Source: Guadua angustifolia (lineage: Eukaryota; Streptophyta; Magnoliopsida; Poales; Poaceae). From it: a stretch of DNA of 64,000 bases. Numbering within the stretch: position 1 is the stretch's first letter; the number at the start of each line of letters is the position of its first letter. The stretch lies in contig CM070504.1 in assembly GCA_036346375.1 (NCBI GenBank), positions 8,925,890 to 8,989,889 on the forward strand, given 5' to 3'. A program made the position numbers and the translations under genes. Of the stretch, positions 46,151 through 57,099 are shown one piece after another. Below the pieces are notes generated by a model. That model saw nothing but the letters and a program-made list of their open reading frames with translations. It searched no databases and was not told the DNA's origin.

Positions 46151-49063
46151 TCACACAGAGCCCAAGTCCAGGTTTTCAACTAAAGCGGCGGAGGTATCCC
46201 TAACCTTGTCGAGCAGGGCAATGGCTTGATCGTCATCGACGGTGTAGGCAAAGCCCTCCTTGATAGCTTTGAGCTCCACCCGTGGATACAAGGACTTTAC
46301 GATGGCCAGAGCTTGATTGGTGCTCGTAATCGCCGTCTCCTTCAGGTGTGCTACTAGCTTCTCGAGCCCTTTTGCTAGCTGTTGGATTGTGGCGTCTGCA
46401 TCGATGGGCCCAGCTTTGCTAGGATTCAAGATTTGCAGCATGGCCTCGGAGCCTTCCCGGAGCTTGTCGACTCGCGCTTCAGTGGATTTGATCTTCTCAT
46501 CAAGGACGCGATACTGAGCTTGCGACTTAACCCAGTACTCTGCAAGACCAGTCGGGTTAGCCCAAAGACGGTAAAAAGCACAACAGGAGCAAAAGACGAG
46601 TCGGGAGCAAATCTTCCAGCTCTTGTTCCAGCTTGTCCGACTTGGTTTGGGCCTCCTCAGATTTTTTCAGTTCTTTGACCCACTTCTAGGCGATTTCAAG
46701 CTTTCCCTGAAGACCTGCAATGACGAAGACCGAAACCAAGACAGGAAGAATGAGTTAAGGGGCAGAAGACTAAAAAAGGTGGTCTAAGGCGGTCGGACAA
46801 GGCGGTTACCGCTAAGGGTACTTGTCAAGTTCAACTTATTCGCCTCGGCAGCTTGAACCTGAGCCCGGAGCCTTTGCAGCTCCGCTTGGCTCTCATTCCA
46901 GACCCTGTCCAGCTCCCCTTGGAGCTCAGCACGGACCCGCTTGATCTCATCCTCATAGTCCCGCCTCATCTTGGTTTTTGGGAGTATCTCCCGGAGAACG
47001 GCGTCCCTTTTCTCAGCACGCTTTCCTAGATTCTGAAGACAACAAAATGAATGACAAACCTGCGCCACACACCGAAGACAAAAAGAAGAGAGCTTCCAAC
47101 CAACTCGGCACAAGAAACTCATGCGAGCCAGATGGGCAACATCGAAGGCGCGATCATAGAGCGTCTTCCATTCCTCCTCATCCTTGTCGTCAAAAAATGT
47201 CCACTCGCCGTCCTCGTCGAAGAAGGCGACCCGCAGTGGAGACTTTGGTAGAGGGGGTCGAGGAATTTCCTCCGGCGGAGGCGAGGGGCGGTCGGTAGGC
47301 TCCAGAGGTACTATTTGGTCGGTCGGCCCGGCAGGAGTACGCGGTAGGGGGCTACTCGGATTGGAATCAGCCCCGGCGCTTTGGGCTGCAGGAGCAGTCG
47401 GTGGAGTCGTCACGGCTTGCTCCGGGGCCATGTCAGGGGCGGCTGGCATAGCATCAGTCGGCGTCTTAGCTCCTAGCTGGCCGGAGGCGCCTTCGGGGGC
47501 AGCCTCCTGCGGCCCCCAGGGTGGCACGTCCACGGGGACTTCATCAACAGGCCTCCTAGAAAAATAAAAACAGTTAAGACATGATCTGGAAAAACAAAAA
47601 GAGCTGACAAAGAAACCAACCTGTTAGACCTTGTTATCTTTATCCCCAAGCTCTTCCGAGCAGAGGATCCGCCCGCAGAAGAACCCGGCTGCATGCCGGG
47701 CGCGAGGGATGATGGGTCTTCGACCGAGCTCGAGGGAGGAGGTGACACATTGGCCGAGTGCTGGGCTGGCGGCTCGGGAACCTTCGGGCCCTCGGACTGG
47801 CTCGATGATGAGAAAGTCGCTGGAGAGGCGCGTGCGGCTGCCGGGCCACGAACCTTTGGGCCTCCAGTCGGGCGCACGTTAGCCGCCGACTGCCTCCTCT
47901 TCTCCTTGGGCACATAAACGGCCGGGCGTTTTCCCTTTCCCGTGGGGTCTTCAGTCCCTGCTGGCTTGTCTTTCTTAGCACTCGGCGCCAAGGACGAGGC
48001 GCTAGCAGGGGGCTTCCGCTTGGCGCTCTTGTGTTGAGGGAATTCGGGCAGCAGCGCATCAGAGAAGAAGGCGTCACGACCCTGCAAGTACAAGCAACAA
48101 ATGCATGCTTGATCGCAGTTACTCAAGAACCAGAAAACCCAACCTCGAGAGATAAGACAACATCTTACTAGAGGCGGAGGGCACGTTCTGTTGAAGGGCT
48201 TCGGGCACCCGGAGTTGACGATTTGGGTGCCTTGGACAAAGAAGTCACCCAGACGTCCAAGGAGAGTATTCTTGGGAATCGGCTCAGGGGCTTCCCGGGT
48301 AGGATCGCGCCCCTTCATATTCATACCCCAGATTGACTCGCTCCTTGAGAGGCTGCACCCGGCGAAAGCCAAAATTAAGGATGATCGCGACTCCGGTTAG
48401 TCCATTTTCCTTCAGTTTGGCGATCATACCCATGAGCTCCTCCACTTGGGCCATCCCGCCGTCCGAGAGGAGTGAAGTCCAATCCATCGAAGGCTTGGGC
48501 GGAGCATCGGAAAAGGAAGGAAGAGAAGGTTTGGGGTTGGCACAGTAAAACCACTCCTGATGCCAGCCTTTGTTTGAGGTTTTAAAGGGAATAGCGAAAT
48601 AGGACTTCTTCAGGCCGTCCCTTAGCTGGAATCCAGCGCCCCCAACTGCTTTGGAGGAATTCTTGTTCGGGAAGGGCTTGAGAAGGAAAAGTTGGTGAAA
48701 GAGGTTAAAATGTGGGCGAATGCCGAGGAAGGCCTCGCAGAGGTGAACGAAGACAACAATTTGAAGAATGGAGTTGGGATTGAGATGAGTCAATTCGATT
48801 TCATAAAAATAAAGAAGACCACGGAGAAAAGCGCAGGCAGGATGGCCAAACCACGCTGAAAGAAGGACTCAAAAACAACCACCTCCTCAGTGCGGGGCGT
48901 GGGGCAAGACTAACCCACGGCCGGTCGGGCAGAGAGCATCACCAATGGTGGGAAGACGCCGCCGGTGACCAAGTCCTCCAATCGCTTCTCCGTCGTCACC
49001 GAAGTGGCCCAATCTTGGCCAAGGCCGATGCAGGAACGTCTTTGGGGGAAGGAGAAGACATTT
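46151..49063 (-). pseudogene. Antisense spliced gene of the Tat element (putative gypsy-type transposon protein)
   Basis: A minus-strand TATA (CTATAAATA at about 49217-49225) precedes an ATG at about 49063 (MSSPSPKD). The frame shifts early to VTTEKRLEDLVTGGVFPPLV. Next come EEVVVFESFFQRG and LTHLNPNSILQIVVFVHLCE with FLGIRPHFNLF (about 48790-48690), the conserved block of the domain Pfam calls putative gypsy-type transposon (PF04195, recalled). Introns are suggested at about 48172-48083 (GTAAGATG...TTGCAG) and about 47618-47562 (GTTGGTTT...TTTTCTAG). Later exons are Pro/Ser-rich (SAKRKPPASASSLAPSAKK). A coiled coil follows at about 47020-46800 (DEIKRVRAELQGELDRV), and the C-terminus at 46441-46151 ends LVENLDLGSV. 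Several frameshifts break it. Function is unknown; antisense ORFs are an established feature of some Tat elements. Confidence 0.7.
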
Positions 49064-49216
49064 TTTGGCAAAGGAGCTAGCAACTGCGTCGGATTGGGAC
49101 TGCGAGAGATGCGAACCCTAGCGGCGGAGTTCACAACAGGAGCGCCAAAAGTAAGAAGATGAAGGGGCAGGTGAAGAACAGTGCACAGAAAACCGCTTCG
49201 TTTGCACTGAGTCTCA

Positions 49217-49225
49217 TATTTATAG
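49217..49225 (-). promoter_or_regulatory. TATA box of the antisense gene
   Basis: CTATAAATA on the minus strand lies about 155 bp upstream of the ATG at 49063. It is the clearest promoter signal for transcription against the retroelement's own direction. Confidence 0.5.
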
Positions 49226-49578
49226 GGAGCAAAGCTAATTTTCGCCTTGAGCGAGAAAAACGTTTTGCCTTCCGCACGTCTTGGGGATGCCCTAGGGCAT
49301 GCTTCAAGATGGGCCGGTGGCCATGTGCAGTGATCGCTGTACACAGGCATAACTGGGCCGGATCCAATTTGGGATATGGTACGCCCCATGATGGGCCAAA
49401 GGCCAATGACCGCATCAAACAGAATTTGGGTGCCTTCCAAACTAAAATATCTTCTTATGATATACCTCATGTTAGGTCGCACGCTGGTCACTGTTCAAAA
49501 CGGAATCAGATATCATAAGTTGATTCAAAAAAGATATTCCAGAGGCTAAAGGCTGCGCCAAGGCACACAGGTACCACT

Positions 49579-50595
49579 TAGGGGTGTAAACGGGTCGGGT
49601 TCGGGCGGGTAGTAGGTCATCCCATACCCTACCCTATTATTTTTTCTCCGAATGCACGGTGCAGGCACAGGTAGTAAAAATCGGGTAGGTACGGTAACGG
49701 TAGCATTTTCTCTTAACGGGTAGAAATCGGGTTCGGGTAGTATTCGGACGGGTATAATCTGAGATAACGGGTACTTCATCGGGTAGAGCACGAAATACCT
49801 AGAATCAAAACATGCGATGAAAACACATAGATAGTCCAATACATGAAGTCCAATACATGAAGTGAAATTCACATACATAGTTTAACACATAGAGTTAAAT
49901 TATACAAAACAAATTTCTTCATGCATATATCAAGATCTCAAGTCTAGAGTTAAATTATACAAAAAAATAAAAAAATGTGATAAAAATAATTGGTCTCTAA
50001 CTATAAAAATATTACTAAAATGAATATATAAAAACATGGTGTATGATGCATGGTGCAACTACACGTATTTATGCAATGTATGCAACCGTAGGACTTTTTA
50101 AACGGCTTAAGTACATGCCTATAGTAACCATATATGCTCATAATTAAGTTTCTATAGTTTTAGAATACTTTATTTGCAAATATGCAAATACAAATATCAA
50201 CTTATTTTTTACTAGTCAATGCTAGCTTCATAGAGGGTTTTTGTATTTTAATAATTTATTATCTCATCATTCTACTTGGTTTAGTATTTTTCTTAGATTC
50301 TAAATTTTATCTAGTATTTATAGAAAAAATTTCATAATTTTTCGAGATGGTTTACTATTTTAACTAAATCCTACAAGTGCTATCTTTATGTCAGAATGCA
50401 CCGACTTTAACATTTAGCCGAGTACCGTGCCGACCCGATGTTCGGGTATTTTCCGGTATCAACCGACCGTGCAAACCCTTCGATATCCGGTAGTACCGTA
50501 CCCGTGCGATAGCTTTGTGCGAACCGTGCACGTTTTTCGGGTAAAAATTCACAGATGCGGGTGCGCCTGTATTACCCGACCCATTTACACCCCTA
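49579..50595. mobile_element. Non-autonomous hAT element nested in the Tat element
   Basis: Ends TAGGGGTGTAAACGGGTCGG and its near-complement CCGACCCATTTACACCCCTA are flanked by a perfect 8-bp duplication GTACCACT (49571-49578 and 50596-50603). The 1017-bp interior is AT-rich in the middle. Its ends carry many GGGTA/TACCC subterminal repeats (CGGGTAG near 49600-49790, TACCCG near 50430-50580). There is no transposase. Such subterminal repeats are usual transposase-binding sites in hAT elements. Confidence 0.95.
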
Positions 50596-50815
50596 GTACC
50601 ACTCGACTAAAAGCCAAATGGAGAATACACTCTAGGATGAGTCACGTGCCAGCTCAATAAATTGGGCTGAGAACCACTCGGAATGCTTACACGTGGGGCT
50701 CTATCAAGTCCTTTACGACCTCCTTGCTCACAACGGAGCACTCGACTGGAGGGAAAACCAGTCGGGAAATCCTAGAAATAAGAAGGCAATTCGATCGCAA
50801 AGCACCGGGAGCTAC

Positions 50816-51286
50816 TGTGGAGTATATAAATTATAGGTATCTGCAAGGCAGGCCTGCGAGGCCCAACTGGATAAGGCCGGGCCTAGCTGATTGCGTGGAA
50901 ACCAAAGCTACCAGGGTTGCGCCAGACGTGCGAAACAAGGAAGCCCTGAGGATAGCAACAGATCCTGATTAAGTAGGATACAATCATAATCTAGGTCGTT
51001 ATTAAGCGGATATGTATGGGAGATATAATCTCTATCTTGTATCCGACCCGGACTCCCCTTTGTAACCGCTCTCCTCTGCTATATAAAGAGAGGGGCGGGG
51101 AAAACATAAGTACAGGAGAGATCATCAACAAATAAGCTAGATACATATAATCCCAGAGCACAGGACTAGGGTATTATCTCCTCCGCGAGAGCCCAAACCT
51201 GTATAATTCTTGTGTCTTATGCTACCATCTAGTTTGGATCCGACGTCTAGCCCTATTTTCATTATTGTCGATAACAAACGTCGACA
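50816..51286 (+). repeat. 3' LTR of the Tat element
   Basis: It starts TGTGGAGTATATAAATTATA and ends AACGTCGACA, pairing with 41915-42384. The purine-rich stretch CAAAGCACCGGGAGCTAC just before it is the likely plus-strand primer region. It is followed by the target duplication TTCGG. Confidence 0.95.
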
Positions 51287-51291
51287 TTCGG

Positions 51292-51500
51292 TGACCTTAG
51301 GCATAGCTTGGAGGGCAGCGAAGATAGCTTCAACTCGTTTCCCACCAAGAAAATGGTTTCCTGGGGTTGTCAAGAGGCATACGATGAAAGAAGGTGTCGA
51401 GCAGCAAACTACGATAGATTGACAGTGGCATCATGAGTCAAATTGGACTAGGGTTTCGTTGGGGAGGTGAGGGAAGAGAATTGGAAGAGGCCATGGAGAT
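51292..51500 (-). other. Possible 5' part of a host gene split by the Tat element
   Basis: On the minus strand, ATGGCCTCTTCC begins at 51494 in a good plant start context and gives a short frame MASSNSLPSPPQRNPSPI. Its CGAAACCCTAG is typical of early plant gene sequence. A CT-rich acceptor (CTTGACAACCCCAG) at about 51363 leads into an open stretch crossing the TTCGG target site into 41914. No family is recognised. Treat as a weak candidate. Confidence 0.25.
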
Positions 51501-53090
51501 CGAGGGCTAGGCCACTCGGATGAGAAGGTGGAGAGGCGGTGGATCAGGATAGGAAACATCGTAATGCGTGAGGTGGGGGTGTAGTATCGAGGAAGGAAAA
51601 TGGCAGGAAGCTTATGCTGGGCTTTACCTCGGCTATGCAATTGAAACATGTCCCATTTGTCAGTGGACCACACATTGCAAGCCCATCTGTGAGCCACTCG
51701 GCTGAACAACGTAGCGTGGCCCATTTGCCAAGCACACAACAAGGGCAACCGGTGAGGATACAAAGCCAAATTCCCTCCGACACCCTGCCACGCTCCTAGC
51801 CACGATTGGACTAAAATCGCCAAGGAACCTCACCCCGTTTATTCTGTTCCCTGATAATGGTTCTATTATTATACCTACGTACTACTCCAACCTGCCACCT
51901 TCAGAACCTAACACTAATTTAGGGTACATATTGTGGATCAGTGAAGTGAGTGTGTGCTGTGGTAGCAGCAGTGTATGGTGTACCAGTAGACCAGTACCAA
52001 TGGGCAATGGCCAGCCTGCGTCTCCTGAACCCATGCAGGCATGCACCGGATCCTAGACAGCCTCCCATCCCTCTCCGTCTCCCAATCCCCTGCCATGTTG
52101 CTGCTGATCGGCGTCAGTGTCACCTCGCGAACGTACGTGTTCCACTCGGAACCAAAGAAACAAGAGGAGAAATGACTGAGATGCTTGAACGTTGTGTAAC
52201 TGCCTAATGCTTTTGTCACCCATATTGTGCAGAGTCTAGTTATACCACTAAGTGAACAGCCTGCGCATACCTTGCTGCAGAAACTATCCTCAACGAAGCA
52301 CGAGACTACGGGCCTGCCTTCTAAATTCTCGAATAATATTCTACTTCTCCGAGAATTTGGAGCTGCTTTAAGAAAGCGTTTGGCTACCGGATTGACTCCC
52401 AGAACCATAAAGCTGACGATCGGAGGAAAATAGATCTTGCTTTCCCTGGTTGTAACACTTCAATTGTATTTATGCATTACTTCTTTGTATTTGTACACAA
52501 ATTACAGAGTTTTTTTGTAAATTTTTTGCAAGACCATATTAATGTATATAAATGATACGAGTGTCTTTTGCCTTTGTTTTCTGAAAAATTAATGAGCTAC
52601 ACCGTGTAACTACATAATCCTATCGAGATCTAAAGAGAGAGATATGAACATTGTTTCCATTAGCGGTGTTGATGTCCGTATGTAGTCAGATCGTCAAAAT
52701 TTTCATACCATAGCAATAAAAACAATATTCAAATCATAGAAAAAAATAAGTGCTAAAAGAAGATTGTCATATCATAAAAAAATATATAAATGAGTGGTAA
52801 CAAAAGATTGTAAAATATCACAATCGTTGTGTCTATCACCCAACAAACATTTACTATAGCAGGATTTATGGTGTATTTTGCTTCTCCGGAAGTTGTCGTT
52901 GTCCTTGGCAGCATCAGAGTCATCGAGTAACCTTCGTCTCTGGACTTCCATCTTATTTGCAGTTTGCCATGTCCTACTAATCATCTGAAAGCAAATGTTT
53001 CAACAAATGCATTAAATTAGAATAGATATAGATAATCCGACTTACTAGCTAACGACTCCTAAATCTAGAAGCATAAGTTCAAGCCTCACC
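51501..53090 (+). other. Unassigned region with a possible terminal exon
   Basis: No family recognised. On the plus strand an acceptor-like ACCCATGCAG at about 52038 precedes a 44-codon frame from 52041, ending YVFHSEPKKQEEK. A second acceptor, ATTGTGCAG at about 52231, precedes SLVIPLSEQPAHTLLQKLSS and ends LTIGGK at 52433. Both could be 3' exons of one decayed gene or chance. 52440-53090 is AT-rich with nothing recognised. Confidence 0.2.
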
Positions 53091-53480
53091 AAACAACTTT
53101 TTTTTTTCATCCTTCTCTGAGAAAGTTTTTAGATCAAAAGGACATCACAAGATGTCCCAGTTCCATTTAAGAAACTGGAAAACAAAACAATTAGAGTTCC
53201 AACATTTCAACACAAACCCAGGCCAACAGCCACAAAACGCCCTAATACCACTCCCACATAGCCACTGATTTTCATGATTACTCCAACTAAAACCTTAATC
53301 CACCAAAACATCAGAACATCCAAAAGCTAATACCAGAAACAAAAACAAACACTCCAGGGGACACAGAGAGCTTCTTTTTCCTGATGACCAAGGAGAAGAC
53401 TTCCCCTCCAAAATTCTGGAAACCTCAAAAACATGACACTGCTCCCTCCAGAAAACTGTTCATCCACCAACCATCCACTG

Positions 53481-53966
53481 TCACAATTCCAAAGCCAATG
53501 GCGCATGTATTTTGGAATCTAAATAGTCACAGAACCGCACTATCTTGACATTCATCTCCCCTGCAAACAACGGGCTCCATTTCTTTAGCATTAAAAGCAT
53601 CTTTCTCCATACGCTTTTTGCACTTAACCAGACCTGAAACCGAAAAATCATGTTATTTCTAAATAACCAAATACTCCATAGAGCACTCGCACAGATCGAG
53701 TTAAGAGCACCATTTTTATCATTACTCAACCAGAAATGAGCAATTGAATCAAAATTAACACCAATGTCTAAATCAAAGTAAAACGAGACGAGTCTCCAAA
53801 CACTTTGAGCAACAACACAATCAAAGAAGATGTGGGTAACCGATTCATCCTCATTACAGCAATAACAAGCACGCCCTTTATCAATGCCTCTTTTCATCAG
53901 ATTATCCTTAGTCATGAGCTTGTTGTGAGGCAATGACCAGAGAAAAACTCGAACCACGAGGAACAA
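53481..53966 (-). pseudogene. LINE ORF2 C-terminal zf-RVT region
   Basis: The open stretch reads VFLWSLPHNKLMTKDNLMKR, then CYCCNEDESVTHIFFDC, with the C-x2-C and H-x4-C spacing of the zinc-binding reverse transcriptase domain (zf-RVT). It continues VWRLVSFYFD and SIWLFRNNMIF, ending HAPLALEL at 53481. This is the normal last domain of plant L1-type ORF2 proteins. About 370 bp of 3' untranslated sequence lies between it and the poly(A) tail. Confidence 0.88.
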
Positions 53967-54051
53967 TTAACTTCAAACAGTAGGAACAAAAGCGGGGTAA
54001 CCCCTGAAATTAATTATAGCATAGAGAGATTTGACCGAGTAAGTACCCTTG

Positions 54052-57000
54052 CTAGTGTCTTTGCCAAACCAAGGAATCATCCTCATCAGAAAGATTAACA
54101 CTTTTAACCACTTCCATAAGCTCGAACCATCTAATCATCAAAAAATCCGAAAAAGCTCTTCTAAAGGTACACTTAACGTTAGTCCCGTCCCAAATATCCG
54201 CAATAGAAACCCCTTTTTCATTGACTAGAACATACTGAGATCCGAGAATTGAGTAGCTAGGCAAGAAACGCCAAACCGGATGTCTTCCCGAACCGAACTT
54301 TTTACCATTACCTACCACCCATCTGTAGCCAAACTTGGTGGCCTGCACCGCCCACAGGATACTTTTCCAAAAAACAGAAGCATGATCAAGATGACAGAAA
54401 AATGTTAGGGAATCAAATTTATATTTAAATCTAAGCAAGTCCACCCATTGCTTATCTTCATTAGCATATAACCTTTTAACCCAGGAAGCCAGCAGGCACA
54501 AATTAAGATCTTTAATATTAGGAATACCGAGTCCACCAAACTCCTTTTTCATACAAACTAAATGCCAATTAGCTAAATGAAGCTTATTATGACCTTCAAA
54601 ATCGTTCGAGACAGCTAGCCATGTGGGAATTTAAAAGATCAATAGCCCACTTAGGAAACTTAAGAAAAGACATCGGTACATGGGAATACTTGCTAAACAA
54701 GCTTTAATAAGCGTCACTCGCCCACCATAGGAAAGTAACTTACCTCTCCATCCCGCAATTCTTTTAACATTTTATCAACCAAAGGTTGTAAATCATTACG
54801 ATTAAGTTTCTCAAAATGAAGAGGGACGCCAAGATACTTGATAGGGAAAGAACCAACTTTGCAACAAAGAATACTGCAAAACTCATCAATTTCATTCTCA
54901 ACACAACCCATAGGAATCAACTCACTTTTGTGGAAATTAATACGAGACCGACATTTGTTCAAAGCAAGTAAGAAACCACTTAAGGTGTAAGATAAAGCTC
55001 TCATTACTCTTAATAAACAAAAGAGTATCATCGGTATTGCGGGCTAATAATACCCTTAGGACAAAAATCACCACAAAGCCCTTCCAAAAACCATTATTCG
55101 CCGCTTTCTAAAGAATCTCGTAAAATGTCATAACCAGATTAAAAAGAATTGGTGATAATGGATCACCTGTCTCAACCCTTTGCTTGGTCTGCGAAGAAGT
55201 CACTTTCCACATTATTTATTTTAATCCCTACCGAGCCTTTGTACAGCAAGGAGTAAATCCAACTTTGCCATTTGTTACCAAAACCCCACTTATTCAAGAT
55301 ATCCAATAAAAAGTCCCAATTAACCTTGTCATAAGCTTTTTCAAAATCCAACTTCAGAACAATACCGTGCTCTTTCTTTTGATGAATCTTATGAATAACC
55401 TCATGGGCAGTCACTACACTTTCTAAAATATACCTGTTTTTCAAAAAGCAGTTTGATTATAAGAGATGATCCTATTACAAACAGGACTAATCCTGTTCGT
55501 AAGCACTTTGGTAATGATCTTATAACTACAGTTCAGCAAACTGATGGGTCTAAATTGCTTCATATTCCTAGCATTATTCTCTTTCGGAATTAAAGAGATC
55601 ATAGCAAAATTCAGCCTAAACAAGTCAAGCTCACCTTTCTCCAAATCACTAAAAAGATTAAGAAGATCTTTTTTGATCAGATCCCAGAACTTTTGATAAA
55701 AGAAAAAAGGAAGACCATCGGGACCAGGCGCCCCATCCGAATAAGAACCAAAAACAGCTTGTCTCACCTCATCTTCATTGAACGAAGCTTCTAAATTATG
55801 ATTTTCCTCGATAGAAATTTTCTCATCTTCACCAAAGAAATGGTCATTAATATCGATATTCATCCTTTTTTCAAAACCAAACAGAGTTTTATAATAATCA
55901 CAAGCGATCTTCAACATTTCATTAGGATCATTTGTTGGCCCACACGGCCCATCAAGGACGGAGATAAAACTTTTCCTACGCCTTTGACTGGCAACTGCAT
56001 GAAAATACTTAGTATTTCTATCACCTTCCCTCACATCTCTCTCTCTAGCCCTTTGTCTAGCTTTAGTTTCTTCCATGGTCCAAATTTTATCAAGCTCTTT
56101 TTTAAGAAAGACCAACCGCGAGTTTTCATCATCAGTGAGATCTCTAGTTTCAGATAAAATATCCAAATCTGTAAAATCATCAAGAAGCGATCTCTTTTTT
56201 CTTTTATTTTCGGCTTCAATATTGTAACTCCAACCTCTAGTCGCCTTTCTGATATTTCTAACCTTGGCTTGCCAAATGTCAATAGCTTTATCACCTTTGA
56301 CCGATTTCCTCCAGGCCTTATAAACAACATCACTAAAACCCTCATGAAGCACCACCATTTTTCAAATTTAAAACTATTTTTACCACAAGGAACACTATCT
56401 CCGAATCCCACAGAATCGGAGTATGATCGCTACTAATCCTAGCCATAGAGAGCAAATCGAAAAAGGAAGCGATTCTCAAAAGAAGTACTGCAAAACACTC
56501 TGTCAATAACTGTCATGACTAATTTTTCTTGATTATTAGCCCAAGTGTAATGCCGACCAGCTAACTGAAGTTCTATAAGACCCCACAGGTCAATCCACTC
56601 ATTAAATTTGTTACACCATCTGCTATCTACTCTACCATTACTTTTATCGACTTGAGACCTAACCAAGTTGAAATCACCACCTAAAATAATAGGGGTCACA
56701 TTATCCGCAACAAAAGTCTCATGGAGCTCGAGAAATAAAAGCACATTTACCTTCGTTGTAAGGAGAACCATAAACCACAACAAGTCTCCAAACAAAATCC
56801 GTTTGTTTAGACTTAACCATGCAATGAACAGAAAACTCTTTATTTTCAATAGTTAAAATCTCTATAAGATCAATGTTAATACCAACCAAAATTCCTCCAG
56901 CAGAAGACTTGGCTGGCAACCAATGCCAAACAAAATTAATTGAGCCACTAATGGTATTAAGAAAAGAGTTACTGAAATTTTCTTTTTTAGTTTCTTGAAG

Positions 57001-57099
57001 CCCGACAAAATCAACCCTATTGCCACTAATGAGATCCATCAAACACTGCGTCTTCCCGGGTTGGCCTAAGCCTCTAACATTCCAGAAAAGTCCTCTCAT
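54052..57099 (-). pseudogene. LINE ORF2: endonuclease and reverse transcriptase
   Basis: It starts at ATG 57099 (MRGLFWNVRGLGQ). The apurinic-type endonuclease has LQETK, then after a frame change near 56750 GGDFNLV, HYTWANNQ and DRVF, and finally SDHTPILWD near 56425 after another break. RT motifs follow at 56358-55441 (GAPGPDGLPFFFYQKFW, FRPISLLNCSYKIITKVL) and 55440-55172 (GIVLKLDFEKAYDKVNWDF). GDPLSPILFNLV appears in another frame near 55150. The catalytic motif near 55027-55032 reads NTDDTLLFI, where YADD is usual: both Asp are kept, Tyr-Ala are not. Later blocks are INFHKSELIP, YLGVPLHFEKL and GGLGIPNIKDLNLCLLASWV. The endonuclease nicks target DNA and the RT copies the RNA there. At least six breaks make it inactive. 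Confidence 0.9.

Larger units (their letters stand above)
41915..51286 (+). mobile_element. Tat/Retand-type Ty3-gypsy retrotransposon, internally deleted, with antisense genes
   Basis: LTRs are at 41915-42384 and 50816-51286, with a perfect duplication TTCGG (41910-41914 and 51287-51291). Plus-strand order is PBS-like site, gag and integrase; protease, RT and RNase H are missing. A long 3' region carries two minus-strand genes and a nested hAT element. The gag and integrase motifs, plus the extra antisense region, fit the Tat lineage (rice RIRE2-like). By eye the LTRs differ at about 27 of 470 positions (near 6%). It cannot move alone without the missing enzymes. Confidence 0.93.

Noticed and set aside
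51431..51823. 130-codon minus-strand open frame with Trp/Cys-rich sequence
   Set aside because: No recognisable domain. It overlaps the better 51494 start in another frame and looks incidental.
51938..52408. 156-codon minus-strand open frame
   Set aside because: The plus strand has more splice-like and 3'-end-like signals here, and no domain was recognised on the minus strand.
53060..53097. AAGTTCAAGCCTCACC before the LINE tail as a tRNA or SINE B-box
   Set aside because: There is no matching A-box at the right distance and no cloverleaf was found.
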